From Undibacterium hunanense (GTDB lineage: Bacteria; Pseudomonadota; Gammaproteobacteria; Burkholderiales; Burkholderiaceae_D), in contig NZ_JACOGF010000007.1 in assembly GCF_014284335.1 (NCBI RefSeq), positions 1 to 64,000 on the forward strand: a DNA stretch of 64,000 nucleotides. The letters are read 5' to 3'. This document shows, piece by piece, positions 7,928 through 17,041 of this stretch. The position numbers were made by a program, and so were the translations under genes. The notes beneath the pieces were generated by a model. It saw only the letters and a list, made by a program, of their open reading frames with translations, searched no databases and was not told the DNA's origin. Numbering within the stretch: the first letter of the stretch is position 1; every line of letters begins with the position of its first letter.

Positions 7928-9016
7928 ATGTCAACCTCCACCGCACTTTCCGACCGAAATTCCAGCATAGACAATATCAAAGCTGTTTTGATATTTCTGG
8001 TGGTTTTTGGCCATCTGATAGAAATATATGTCGGTGAAGATCATGTCTTGCGTTCCATCTGGATTTTTGTCTACTCCTTCCACATGCCGATGTTCGCCCT
8101 TATGTCCGGCATGTTTTCCAAAGCACAATGGAATGAGAAAAGTTCAAGCCAGTTGATTTCTGGCGTACTTGCGCCCCTGCTGGCCTTTGAAATCATTTAT
8201 GAACTGACAGAATTTGCCCTCAAGGGCAGCGTCAGCGTCTATGCCAATCTGGTGGCACCTTACTGGATGCTATGGTATCTGCTGAGCCTGCTGTGCTGGC
8301 GTCTGTTATTGCCGCTGTTTGCGCGCATACAATTCCCGGTCATGCTGGCGCTGGCGCTGTCTTTGGTCGCCAGTTATTCCGAACATGCAGGTTATTTCCT
8401 TGGCGTTTCGAGAACTCTGGTCTTCTTCCCGTATTTCTTATTGGGCTGGCAGTTGGGTCAGCGTGGACTGGCAGACAAGAAAAAAGAAAAACTGATCTTC
8501 AGCGCCGTGGTGGTACTGGCAGCCCTGATCGGTTCTTTCATGCTGAAAAGCGATTTCGATTATCGCTGGTTTTATGGCAGCTATTCCCTGCACAGGCTGG
8601 AAATGGCGACGCTGGCTGGCTCTGCTTATCAACTGCTGCAATATGCCTTGTCGACAGTGATTGGCCTGTCTGTCCTGTATTTGCTAGCGCAAAAGAATTT
8701 GCGCCTGGCCGGCATCGGCCAGCGTTCGATTTATGTACTCGTGTGGCATGGCATGGCCTTGATCATCCTGCAAGAATCAGGCGTATTGCGCCATATCTTC
8801 AAGCTGGACCATGGACTGGCCTTGCTGATCTCGGCACTGGTATCAATGGCTATCGTCTGGCTGTGCGCGCATGAAAAATGTGCGGCAGTGACCAAGCGCT
8901 TTATTCTGAACCCCATGAGCTGGCTGCTGACAGCGCAAGGCAACAGCAGCAAACCGACTACAGTGACACCTGCCACGGCAGAAACCGGTAAAAAAGCCCT
9001 GGGCCAGGAACCTTAA
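7928..9016 (+). CDS. Acyltransferase family 3 membrane protein
   Basis: The 362-aa protein is a polytopic membrane protein with about ten hydrophobic segments. It begins with the acyltransferase-3 signature SIDNIKAVLIFLVVFGHLIE (residues 13-32), including the conserved His after FG, and continues with FHMPMFALMSGM. This family transfers acetyl, succinyl or other acyl groups to extracytoplasmic sugars, peptidoglycan or lipids. The substrate cannot be read from the sequence. The C-terminal 30 residues are Thr/Lys-rich and probably cytoplasmic. No good ribosome-binding site precedes the ATG. There is no glycan biosynthesis cluster around it. Confidence 0.87.
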   Translation: MSTSTALSDRNSSIDNIKAVLIFLVVFGHLIEIYVGEDHVLRSIWIFVYSFHMPMFALMSGMFSKAQWNEKSSSQLISGVLAPLLAFEIIYELTEFALKGSVSVYANLVAPYWMLWYLLSLLCWRLLLPLFARIQFPVMLALALSLVASYSEHAGYFLGVSRTLVFFPYFLLGWQLGQRGLADKKKEKLIFSAVVVLAALIGSFMLKSDFDYRWFYGSYSLHRLEMATLAGSAYQLLQYALSTVIGLSVLYLLAQKNLRLAGIGQRSIYVLVWHGMALIILQESGVLRHIFKLDHGLALLISALVSMAIVWLCAHEKCAAVTKRFILNPMSWLLTAQGNSSKPTTVTPATAETGKKALGQEP

Positions 9017-9068
9017 AGCCCCAACCGCCGGTAATGATCTGGCCTGGCGGTAACCACCACCAATAAAG

Positions 9069-9096
9069 CACTGGCCATGTACTGACATGGCCAGTG
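9069..9096. terminator. Hairpin between convergent acyltransferase genes
   Basis: CACTGGCCATGT (9069-9080) and its exact complement (9085-9096) form a 12-bp stem with an ACTG tetraloop in the gap between convergent genes. The T-tract is weak. Confidence 0.6.
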
Positions 9097-9100
9097 CCGC

Positions 9101-9733
9101 CTAATTCCTGTTTTGATCCCTGTTTTGATCCTTGTTGCCAGTCTGAATAGTCTGGCTATCAAACTGCTGTGGGTTCTTGCCAGAAATACCGCAATAGAAC
9201 TGCTGAATCTCCGCCATGTCGGCAGCGATATCCCCGGTTGGTACAAACATCTTGCCTATACCACCGGCTTTACGTTTGAAATCGAGGTAACCCAATGCAA
9301 TGGGTACACCTGCGCCAAGGGCAATGTAATAAAACCCGGTTTTCCAGTGTGTCACCTTGCCACGGGTTCCTTCTGGCGGCACGATCACTGTCAAACGTGG
9401 ATTTTCATTGAAGGCATCTACCGTGCCCTGTACGAGGTTACCGGATTTGCTGCGGTCCACAGCAATGCCCCCCAGCCAGCGCATGATGCCGCCTATGACA
9501 GGTGGAAACAGGCTGGATTTGCCCATCCAGTACACCCGCAGGCGCAAGGCAAAACAGACCGCCAGAGTGACTGGAAAATCCCAGTTACTGGTATGTGGTG
9601 CCGCAATCAATACATATTTCTGCTCTGCCGGGACTATACCCTCAACCCGCCATCCCGCCAGGCGCAAGCCCATGAGAGACAGATAGCGCATGATCGCATT
9701 AATGATGGGAGTTTCAAAAATAGTAAGGTGCAT
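9101..9733 (-). CDS. 1-acyl-glycerol-3-phosphate acyltransferase family protein
   Basis: A 210-aa PlsC-like acyltransferase. The H-X4-D catalytic motif is His47-Asp52 (HTSNWD), followed by GGIAVDRS near 92-99 and the acyl-acceptor motif PPEGTR near 121-126. Members acylate lysophosphatidate or related lysolipids at the inner membrane. This short form, with HTSNWD instead of the usual NHQS-type motif, is typical of a divergent subfamily whose acceptor is not established. The C-terminus ends in a short Asn/Lys/Gln/Asp/Arg repeat encoded by a small direct repeat at 9110-9131. The upstream ParA gene is on the same strand but 153 bp away, so co-transcription is uncertain. Confidence 0.85.
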   Translation of the reverse strand: MHLTIFETPIINAIMRYLSLMGLRLAGWRVEGIVPAEQKYVLIAAPHTSNWDFPVTLAVCFALRLRVYWMGKSSLFPPVIGGIMRWLGGIAVDRSKSGNLVQGTVDAFNENPRLTVIVPPEGTRGKVTHWKTGFYYIALGAGVPIALGYLDFKRKAGGIGKMFVPTGDIAADMAEIQQFYCGISGKNPQQFDSQTIQTGNKDQNRDQNRN

Positions 9734-9886
9734 GCCGTAAGTCTTTGATCACAAAAGAGAATTTTGCCTTCTCTTCAAGCAAGCGGCATTATAGTGATCT
9801 ACGGCAAATACAGGGGAGTAAATCGGGAAGTTTTTCCAAATTTCACGAAATTGTCATACCAGTTGAGGGAAGTCTGGCCTAGGGGG

Positions 9887-10501
9887 CTAGCTGTTTTTAA
9901 GCCACTTCAATACTTCTTCCCACTGCGGCAAGTCTTTCTCGACACGAGAAGGAGCGACGTCCCAAAGGGTGGCGCCATGGGCAGCCAGTTGTACATAGTT
10001 CTGGGTATCACGCAAAAACCCCAGCACTGGCAAACCCAGTTGACCAACGTAATGGCCCAACTGATCGGCCGCGCGGCTACGGGTATTCACACGCATGCCC
10101 AGGATGCCGATCTGGCTGTTCAGCTTCATTTTGGAGAGGGATTTCAAAAAATCCTCGGTTGCCAGAATATCAAATATCGATGCCTGCAAAGGAACGATCA
10201 CCTTGTCTGCCAGCTTCAATACGGCTTCCAGTCGATTACCCTTCAGACCAGCTGGCGTATCCAGTACCACATGGGTCGTCCCTTTCGGCGGTTTCAACAC
10301 TTTACCGTCAGCGATGTCCCAGGGATGGATGACAGGCAAATTGCCCGGGCGCAAAGACAGCCAGGTACGCGATGATTGCTGTACATCGGTATCGCCCAGC
10401 ATCACCTTGTGCCCCTGCGCAGCAAAATAACCTGCCAGATTGGTAGCGACCGTGCTTTTTCCTACCCCACCCTTGGGATTGACAATGGCAATGACTGGCA
10501 T
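9887..10501 (-). CDS. Orphan ParA/MinD-family ATPase
   Basis: The 204-aa protein carries the deviant Walker A KGGVGKST at residues 10-17 (signature Lys10, P-loop Lys15), a Walker A' region around MLGDTDVQQSS (34-44) and the switch VVLDTPAG near 78-85. Such ATPases position DNA, chemoreceptor arrays, pili or other cargo. No parB, minC/minE or cargo gene is adjacent, so this is an orphan ParA whose cargo is unknown. Its length is that of the small single-domain ParA forms rather than chromosomal ParA. AAGGAA lies upstream of the ATG. Confidence 0.88.
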   Translation of the reverse strand: MPVIAIVNPKGGVGKSTVATNLAGYFAAQGHKVMLGDTDVQQSSRTWLSLRPGNLPVIHPWDIADGKVLKPPKGTTHVVLDTPAGLKGNRLEAVLKLADKVIVPLQASIFDILATEDFLKSLSKMKLNSQIGILGMRVNTRSRAADQLGHYVGQLGLPVLGFLRDTQNYVQLAAHGATLWDVAPSRVEKDLPQWEEVLKWLKNS

Positions 10502-10625
10502 GTGTGTTCCTTTTATTCAATTCATGGAAGCGATACCTGCTACATAGCAGTTCTGCTTCCCAATTTCATGTCTAAAACCAACAATCTACAAGCAAACCAT
10601 CTACAGTAATTTGAAATTATTGTCC

Positions 10626-11339
10626 TTATGGTACCAGTAAGCCCAGTTGTGCGGGCGTCAGGTAACACCATTCACCTTCCGCGATATCCAGCGAGGCCAG
10701 CGTCAGCTTGCCTATGGCAGTGCGCTGCAGGGCGGCGCAATGGTTGCCAGCAGCGGCCAGCATGCGCTTGACCTGGTGGTATTTGCCCTGTTCCAGCACA
10801 ATTTCTATCAGGTATTCATCCAGCTTCTGGCAATGCACCGCTGCCAGCGGGGCAGGTTCATCATGCAGTTTAACCCCTTGCAGCAACAAACTGACCAGTT
10901 CGTCTGTCACTGGCTCTGCCGTGGTTGCCTGATACACCTTGGGCACATGTCGCTTGGGTGAAGATTGTGCGTGAATAAAGGGACCATCATCCGACATCAG
11001 CAACATGCCAGTCGTGTCATGATCCAGACGCCCTACCGGCTGCACATCACGCCAGCTGAATTGTTCTGGCAGCAGCGTCAACACGCCAGGGTGATGGCTG
11101 GGTTTGCGCGAACATTCGAAATTCGATGGTTTATTGAGCACGATATACACGCGCTCACGGTATTCCCAGTCTTCATCAAAGATATGGAATTGCAGGCCAG
11201 CGGTTTCAAAGCTCATCTTGGTACTGCGTACCACTTCGCCATTCACGCTTACTTCGCCATCTTCCACCAGATCGCGACAGTATTTCCGGGTTCCAAATCC
11301 TTGCGACTGCAAGATTTTATCTAAGCTTAATTTTGTCAT
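10626..11339 (-). CDS. rsuA: 16S rRNA pseudouridine synthase, RsuA type
   Basis: 237 aa, close to the usual RsuA length. An N-terminal S4 RNA-binding domain (about 3-60; LDKILQSQGFGTRKYCRDLV) precedes the catalytic domain, in which Asp106 lies in the motif VGRLDHDTTGML. RsuA isomerises one uridine of 16S rRNA (position 516 in E. coli) to pseudouridine. The relatives RluB, RluE and RluF share the motif, but the short length with no long C-terminal tail supports RsuA. It is transcribed leftward, 73 bp downstream of the kinase gene at 11414-13411. Confidence 0.83.
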   Translation of the reverse strand: MTKLSLDKILQSQGFGTRKYCRDLVEDGEVSVNGEVVRSTKMSFETAGLQFHIFDEDWEYRERVYIVLNKPSNFECSRKPSHHPGVLTLLPEQFSWRDVQPVGRLDHDTTGMLLMSDDGPFIHAQSSPKRHVPKVYQATTAEPVTDELVSLLLQGVKLHDEPAPLAAVHCQKLDEYLIEIVLEQGKYHQVKRMLAAAGNHCAALQRTAIGKLTLASLDIAEGEWCYLTPAQLGLLVP

Positions 11340-11413
11340 GACGCGACTTTATCAGATGTAGCCACTACCACGCTAGCGGGCTGGCGAACTACTGAACTAC
11401 CTTTGGCCGGTTT

Positions 11414-13411
11414 TCATTCAGCACTGACTTGCACATCATCATCATTGAGCTTGGGCGCCAGCGGTAAAGTGATTTTGAAGCTGGTTCCCTTGTTCAATTC
11501 GCTTTCTACGAGAATATTACCGCACAAGACTTCATTGACCAGGTTATAGACAATATTCAAGCCCAGGCCGCTCCCACCCTGCCCCAGCCGGGTGGTAAAG
11601 AAAGGGTCAAAAATACGACCAAGATTGACTTCCGGTACACCCTTGCCATTGTCACTGACTACAATTTCTGCAAATTCTTCATCGACCACCCGTGCCATGA
11701 TCGACACCGTACCGCGATAATCCCCTTCAAATGCATGGATGAAGGCATTGTTGATCAGGTTCGTGAGCACCTGCCCCAAAGGTCCGGGATAGCTATCCAT
11801 CATCAGTTTAGGCGGCACTTTAAGGATGATATCGTGGCGTGTCTTGCGTATGGTCGGACCCAGCGTGACGATCAGTTCGGACAGCATTTCATCCAGGGCA
11901 AACACGCGACGGTTGGCGCTGGTACGGTCTACTGCCACCTGCTTGAAGCTGATCACCAGTTCCGATGCCTTGCTCAAATTGCGCAACAGCAGATCCGCGC
12001 CAGTCTTGGCATTTTTCAGATATTCTTCCAGCACCGAGCGACGCATGCCCTTGTCAAATTCCAGCAAGACATCATCGGTGTGTTGCGCCAGCGTACTGGC
12101 CACGGTGACACTGGTGCCGATAGGCGTATTCAGTTCATGCGCAATACCTGCCACCAGCGAACCCAGTGCCGCCATTTTTTCAGTACGCAAAAGCTCGCGC
12201 TGGGCGCGTTGCAGGTTTTCCAGCACCACCGTCAATTCACTGTTTGCCACTTCCAGTGCCTGGGTTCGTTCTGATACCCGTCTTTCCAGCGTGGTGTTCA
12301 TGTTACGGATTTCCTGCTCATTCTGGCGCTTTTCGGTAATGTCTTCCTGCACCAGAATAATCAGCGGTTCATTTCCCAGCCGTATCATGCGTCCCGATAC
12401 CTGGCAAAGAATAATTTTTTCTTGCCGCCCGCAAGTCAGCCAGGCTTCGTAATCATGAATTTCGCCATCGCGCTCAACGATACGCAAAATTTCAAAGAAA
12501 TCATTTTCACTGCGCCACAGTGCTTTCTGGGTGTCGGTATCGCCCAGGATTTCATCATGTGACCATAAAAACTGCCTGACCCAGGCATCATTAACGTCAA
12601 TCATGTTGTAGTGCTGTGACTTGCGCAAGACAGTCATGGCAACCGGGGATGCCTGGAAGATGCCGATAAATTTTTCTTCGGTAATCTTCAATGCCTGTTC
12701 GGCACGCAGGCGCTCGTTCAATTCCTGTTGCAGGACAATGTTTTGCGCTTCGCGTTCAGTAATCAGACGCCCCAGGTTCAGGCGCATTTTATCCAACCCC
12801 TGCGCCAGGTTGCCGATTTCATCCTGACGCAGCCATTCCAGCGGCTGATCCAGCTTGCCACGCGCCAGACGGCCCGTTGCCAGTTGCAACTCCTGTATCG
12901 GCCTGACGATGCGGCGCTCAAACAGCAACCAGATCAGGATGAAAGAAAATATCACCTGCACCAGCAAGGCCAGCCCCAGCTTGAGGAAGTCGGCCCACAA
13001 TTCTTTTTCTATGTGTTCCGTGGTCAGTTCCAACATGACCGTGCCGATCACCTTGGTTTCCAGCAAGATGGGTCTTTCCTCATGCAGGAATTTGGCGTCA
13101 GCTTTTTTGAATTTGGCGCTGCGTGCAAAGATGGATTTGGATTCGTCAAATACTTCAACGCTCACCACTTCGGGGTTGCGCATGACGGCCTGGATAAATT
13201 GATTGGCAACAGCTTTATCCAGCGTCCAGACCGGCACTGCCATGGCCCGGGACAGCATGTCAGCATATTGCGACATGGGATTGCGGACGCGTAACTGCAA
13301 CTCGCGTTCGTAACGGTCTTGCACCAGAAAACGTCCCAGCACGGTCGCTGGCAACACGATACCAACTACAACGCCAAGAATAAGAATTTGTCGGAGTGAA
13401 AGCGTTCGCAA
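11414..13411 (-). CDS. PAS-containing membrane sensor histidine kinase
   Basis: 665 aa from a TTG start at 13411, chosen because AGGTAA sits just upstream and no ATG is near. Order: membrane helix (7-27), a periplasmic domain of about 110 residues, a second helix (about 143-165), HAMP (167-220), a PAS region (about 248-365), a coiled coil, then the kinase core. His425 lies in GIAHELNTPIG. The ATPase domain has NLINNAFIHAF, DNGKGVP and GGSGLGLNIVYNLV. No receiver domain is present, and no response regulator is adjacent. It starts 24 bp after the solute-binding-protein gene upstream, so the two form an operon and may work together. Confidence 0.9.
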   Translation of the reverse strand: MRTLSLRQILILGVVVGIVLPATVLGRFLVQDRYERELQLRVRNPMSQYADMLSRAMAVPVWTLDKAVANQFIQAVMRNPEVVSVEVFDESKSIFARSAKFKKADAKFLHEERPILLETKVIGTVMLELTTEHIEKELWADFLKLGLALLVQVIFSFILIWLLFERRIVRPIQELQLATGRLARGKLDQPLEWLRQDEIGNLAQGLDKMRLNLGRLITEREAQNIVLQQELNERLRAEQALKITEEKFIGIFQASPVAMTVLRKSQHYNMIDVNDAWVRQFLWSHDEILGDTDTQKALWRSENDFFEILRIVERDGEIHDYEAWLTCGRQEKIILCQVSGRMIRLGNEPLIILVQEDITEKRQNEQEIRNMNTTLERRVSERTQALEVANSELTVVLENLQRAQRELLRTEKMAALGSLVAGIAHELNTPIGTSVTVASTLAQHTDDVLLEFDKGMRRSVLEEYLKNAKTGADLLLRNLSKASELVISFKQVAVDRTSANRRVFALDEMLSELIVTLGPTIRKTRHDIILKVPPKLMMDSYPGPLGQVLTNLINNAFIHAFEGDYRGTVSIMARVVDEEFAEIVVSDNGKGVPEVNLGRIFDPFFTTRLGQGGSGLGLNIVYNLVNEVLCGNILVESELNKGTSFKITLPLAPKLNDDDVQVSAE

Positions 13412-13435
13412 TGGATTACCTGTCGTAAGCGGCAG

Positions 13436-14272
13436 TTACTTCGATTGCTGCTTGCGCCATAACTGTATATTCGACGCAATCAATTTATTCATCACGTTCT
13501 GTTTATCCAGTTTGTATACAGCCTTGGCAATCCGCCCGCGCATTTCCGGTGTATTGCAGGGCGATTTATGCGACAGGGTCAAATACAGATTTTCATTCGT
13601 GATGGGCGGCGAGACGGTTTTCAGTCCCGTGATATTCAGCTTGGCTACATAGGCCAGGCCAGGATCTTCTTCATAAATCAGATAATCAGCACGCGACAGG
13701 CTCACCATCTTCAAGGCTTGTTCCAGACTGGGCACCATGGAAATTTTCAGCGATTCCTTGGCATAGCGATCAAACTCTTCACCAAAGCTGTTATTGATCA
13801 CTGTCACACCTTGTTTGCCAGCCAGATCAGCCCATTTTTTGTAGGGCAGATTGAAATTGCTGCGCGTCCAGATCACGGTACGGGTTTCACGAAAAGCCGG
13901 ATAAAAATAATCCATGTATTCCAGCCGTGGCTGGGTAAAAAAAGCACCAGCCAGCAAATCGACGCGACCCAGCTTCGCTTCTTCCTGCACCCGCCCCCAG
14001 GGGCCGACATATTTCACATCAATGGCTACGCCGATTTCCTTGGACAGCAGTTGTATCCATTCAGCATTGGCACCCATCAGACGATTTTCATCTTCAGGGT
14101 CACGCCACAGATAAGGAGGATATTCAGGATTGCCGGTTGCCAGCAAACTCTTGCAGGATTCATTGGCGTGGACGGGAAAGCCAACAACCATCAGTGCTGC
14201 CAGTATCATCCAGCAAGCCAGTTGCCACACAGCACTATTGGAAGGAATAGCTTTGCAAGAATACCGCTTCAT
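13436..14272 (-). CDS. Periplasmic amino-acid-type solute-binding protein
   Basis: 278 aa with a signal peptide (hydrophobic segment about 18-36, cleavage likely after VHANE). The bacterial extracellular solute-binding family 3 fold is recognisable: PEYPPYLWRD near 49, RVDLLAGAFF near 103 and LIYEEDPGLAYVAK in the second lobe. No ABC permease or ATPase gene accompanies it. Instead the sensor kinase follows after 24 bp, which suggests a sensory rather than transport role. AGAAGG lies seven bases before the ATG. A free-standing transport subunit serving a remote permease remains possible. Confidence 0.88.
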   Translation of the reverse strand: MKRYSCKAIPSNSAVWQLACWMILAALMVVGFPVHANESCKSLLATGNPEYPPYLWRDPEDENRLMGANAEWIQLLSKEIGVAIDVKYVGPWGRVQEEAKLGRVDLLAGAFFTQPRLEYMDYFYPAFRETRTVIWTRSNFNLPYKKWADLAGKQGVTVINNSFGEEFDRYAKESLKISMVPSLEQALKMVSLSRADYLIYEEDPGLAYVAKLNITGLKTVSPPITNENLYLTLSHKSPCNTPEMRGRIAKAVYKLDKQNVMNKLIASNIQLWRKQQSK

Positions 14273-14472
14273 AGCACAACCTTCTCAGCAAGAATGGGGG
14301 GAATAGATGTTTAAGTCTAACTGCTGGAATTAGGCTTGGCAAGAAAGTAGTTGTGCTTAAGGAACGGTTTCCAAAAAGAAAATAATTGACCGACGTTTGC
14401 CGGTCAATTTCACCCTGCTCCATGCAGCCCATGCATACGTTGCACGGCAAAACAAAGACAGGACAAACCGAC

Positions 14473-15084
14473 TTAACGTCTGGCGATACTGTTGCCGTTG
14501 CTTCTCACCAGATCACCGGACATCATGCCAGGGTCATGTTCAAAGCTATAGGTTTGTTTGTTGCCACCTTCGAACACCACAGTGACATTCCAGATCTTGG
14601 TGGTTTTTACTTTCTGCTCGATTTTGTGGCCAGCCAGGGCACCGCCTGCTGCACCGGCAATAGTAGCCAGATCACGTCCGGTACCACCGCCTACCTGATT
14701 ACCCAGCAAAGCACCGGCAACGCCACCAGCAATCACACCCAGTGCACCACCCTCACCTTCCTTCTCGGCCATCTCTACTGCCACCACTTTGCCGCACTCA
14801 GGGCAAATCGGTTCTACCCTGGCAGCAGCAGGTACAGGAAGCGGCTTGTTCATGTTTTGTTTGGCCTGGGCCAGTGCTGCATTGTATTCCGCCCTGGCGT
14901 CGCGCAGGCATTGCATTCTGGCAGATGAAGTAGATGCGTCTGCGCACAATTTTTTATCATCGTTATAGCGGACAGAAGCACGTTTGCTGTCCTCAGCATA
15001 ACGTTGCCTGGCAGCAGGATTTTGCGCAAATGCGCCAGTCACTACGGTCAACATCAGGCTGGCTATCAGCACTTTCTTGTTCAT
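14473..15084 (-). CDS. Exported glycine-zipper 2TM protein with Cys pair
   Basis: 203 aa with a Sec signal peptide (cleavage near AFA-Q, residue 20). The mature part starts with an Arg/Lys/Ala-rich helical region (21-90), followed by a CPEC motif at about 95-98. A glycine zipper (about 112-155; GGVAGALLGNQVGGGTGRD) follows, then a C-terminal domain with VTVVFEGGNKQTYSF. Glycine-zipper 2TM proteins of the SlyB/Rickettsia 17-kDa type sit in the envelope. The C-x2-C pair could bind metal or form a disulfide. AAGGAG is well placed before the ATG. Confidence 0.82.
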   Translation of the reverse strand: MNKKVLIASLMLTVVTGAFAQNPAARQRYAEDSKRASVRYNDDKKLCADASTSSARMQCLRDARAEYNAALAQAKQNMNKPLPVPAAARVEPICPECGKVVAVEMAEKEGEGGALGVIAGGVAGALLGNQVGGGTGRDLATIAGAAGGALAGHKIEQKVKTTKIWNVTVVFEGGNKQTYSFEHDPGMMSGDLVRSNGNSIARR

Positions 15085-15227
15085 GTAAAGCTCCTTAATT
15101 AATCAAAAATTGTATCGCTTTGCGAAACATATTACTTATAACGTCGATAAGGGAAATTTGATGACCTAACTCACAATAGTTGACAGTTCCATATTAGATC
15201 GTTTTTGAAGAAATGTCTGGAAGGCAT

Positions 15228-15252
15228 AAAAAAACCCGCCGGGCGGCGGGTC
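15228..15252 (-). terminator. Terminator of the LysE-RidA-aminotransferase operon
   Basis: On the minus strand, ACCCGCC, a GCCC loop and GGCGGGT are followed by seven T residues. It lies 24 bp after the aminotransferase stop and is a classic Rho-independent terminator. Confidence 0.9.
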
Positions 15253-15275
15253 TTCAAAAAGGATACTCAAAACGC

Positions 15276-16469
15276 TTACAGCTTTGCCTTGATCAGCTTG
15301 CCCAGTATTTCCACACCCTGATTGATGCGCTCTGGCGATACCGTCACGAAAGACAGACGGAAGGTATTCGGGGCTGGGTTATTGGCATAGAAAGGGCCAC
15401 CAGGAACAAAGGCCACGTTTTGCTGTATCGCTTCATCCAGCAATTGTTTGCTATCCATATGCGCAGGCAGGGTCACCCAGATGAACATGCCGCCTTCTGG
15501 CCTGGTCCATTGCACGCCTTCCGGGAAATATTTGCTCATGGCTTCCAGCATGGCATTGCATTGTTTGGCATACAAAGTACGGATGGTGGGAATATGCTCG
15601 GTCAGGAAACCATCCTTGATGACTTCATACACCACCATCTGCGTCAGTTGCGCCGTATGCAGATCGGCTGCCTGCTTTGCTTGTTCCAGCTTGCGTATCA
15701 GCGGTGCAGGCCCGACTACATAGCCAAGACGTATGCCTGGTGTCAGTACCTTGGAGAAAGAACCCATATAGATTACGCCACCCGAATTCATGTTCAGCAT
15801 CTTGGGCAAGGGTTCACCGCTATAGCAAAGATCACCGTAAGGATTGTCTTCGATCAGCGGTATGCCCATGCGGGCGCAGGTTTCAACCAGTTCGAAGCGA
15901 CGCTCTACAGACAGCGTACGACCGGTAGGGTTTTGAAAATTCGGCAAGGCATACATGAGGCGTGCGCCTTCACCCTTGGCGGCGACAGATGCCGGTACGA
16001 CACCATGCTCGTCAGTATCCACCGATTCAAATTCAGGACGATATACAGAAAATGCCTGCAAGGCGCCCAGATAGCTGGGCGTTTCCACCAGAACCTTGCT
16101 GCCCTCATCGACCAGTACTTTGCCTAGCAGGTCCAGCCCCTGTTGCGAGCCAGATACCATCAGCAATTGATCTGGCAATATTTTGGAGTCACTGGTAGAC
16201 AAGGAATCTGCCAGGAATTCGCGCAGCGGTGCATATCCATCGGTAGGGCCGTATTGCAGGGCCGATTTGCCCTGTTGTGACAATACCTTGTCAAAGGCGG
16301 CGCGCATGCGCTCTACCGGGAAAGTTTCAGGCGATGGCAATCCACCAGCGAAGGAAATAACTTCAGGACGCATGGTCACTTTCAGAATTTCGCGAATGGC
16401 CGAGCTTTGCAACTGCTCTGCACGTTGGGAAAATTTCCAATCTATCGGGCTGGGATTCTCAAGTTTCAT
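15276..16469 (-). CDS. PLP-dependent aminotransferase, class I/II
   Basis: 397 aa, fold-type I aminotransferase of the group that includes 2-aminoadipate aminotransferase and the enzymatic half of MocR proteins. The pyridoxal-phosphate Lys is Lys240 in GSFSKVLTPG. Other landmarks are YGPTDGYAPLREFL near 72-85, SGSQQGLDLLGKVL near 105 and NFQNPTGR near 175. The amino donor cannot be fixed from sequence alone; aromatic, branched-chain or alpha-aminoadipate substrates are all seen in relatives. It is the last gene of an operon with RidA, a 54-aa protein, a DMT transporter and LysE, so it probably acts on the amino acid that these proteins export or detoxify. Confidence 0.88.
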   Translation of the reverse strand: MKLENPSPIDWKFSQRAEQLQSSAIREILKVTMRPEVISFAGGLPSPETFPVERMRAAFDKVLSQQGKSALQYGPTDGYAPLREFLADSLSTSDSKILPDQLLMVSGSQQGLDLLGKVLVDEGSKVLVETPSYLGALQAFSVYRPEFESVDTDEHGVVPASVAAKGEGARLMYALPNFQNPTGRTLSVERRFELVETCARMGIPLIEDNPYGDLCYSGEPLPKMLNMNSGGVIYMGSFSKVLTPGIRLGYVVGPAPLIRKLEQAKQAADLHTAQLTQMVVYEVIKDGFLTEHIPTIRTLYAKQCNAMLEAMSKYFPEGVQWTRPEGGMFIWVTLPAHMDSKQLLDEAIQQNVAFVPGGPFYANNPAPNTFRLSFVTVSPERINQGVEILGKLIKAKL

Positions 16470-16524
16470 GCTGGTCTCACTGTATAAGGATTGCCATCAC
16501 AGGCAGGTTATCGTTTTATAAAAT

Positions 16525-16983
16525 TTAAGCGATTTCGGCGATCAATTCGATTTCCACGCAAGCACCCATAGGGATTTGCGCCACACCAAATGCTGAACGG
16601 GCATGCTTGCCCTGTTCGCCAAAAATTTCGCCTATCAGTTCGGATGCACCATTGGTCACCAGGTGCTGCTCAATATAGTCAGGCGTGGAATTCACCAGGC
16701 TCATGACTTTGACGATGCGTTTGACGCGGTTCAGGTCGCCGCCGCAAGCAGCCTGCAACGTAGCGATCAGGTCAATCGCCACGGCACGTGCCGCCAGTTT
16801 GCCTTCTTCAGTAGTAATATTTTTGCCAAGTTGACCTACCCATGGCTTGCCGTCTTTTTTGGCAATGTGGCCAGAGAGGAAAACCGTATTTCCGGTTTGT
16901 GCATACATCACATAAGCCGCAGCCGGAGTTGCTACTGCTGGCAGTTCAATGTTCAGTGCTTGAAGCTTTGCATAAAATGACAT
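16525..16983 (-). CDS. RidA family protein (enamine/imine deaminase)
   Basis: 152 aa with the YjgF/YER057c/UK114 fold: an N-terminal LQALNIELPAVATPAAAYV segment, LSGHI near 34-38, and the C-terminal HARSAFGVAQIPMGACVEIE with the conserved Arg that binds the substrate carboxylate. RidA hydrolyses reactive 2-aminoacrylate and related enamines released by PLP enzymes. Its position 55 bp upstream of a PLP aminotransferase fits that role. The conserved Arg and the -VEIE ending support activity. The start codon is preceded by TCTGGAAAAAAC, very like the sequence before the 54-aa ORF upstream. Confidence 0.9.
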   Translation of the reverse strand: MSFYAKLQALNIELPAVATPAAAYVMYAQTGNTVFLSGHIAKKDGKPWVGQLGKNITTEEGKLAARAVAIDLIATLQAACGGDLNRVKRIVKVMSLVNSTPDYIEQHLVTNGASELIGEIFGEQGKHARSAFGVAQIPMGACVEIELIAEIA

Positions 16984-17041
16984 GTGTTTTTTCCAGAAAA
17001 AAGTCGGACAGCCCTCACTGGCCCACTTGATTAAATTAAGT

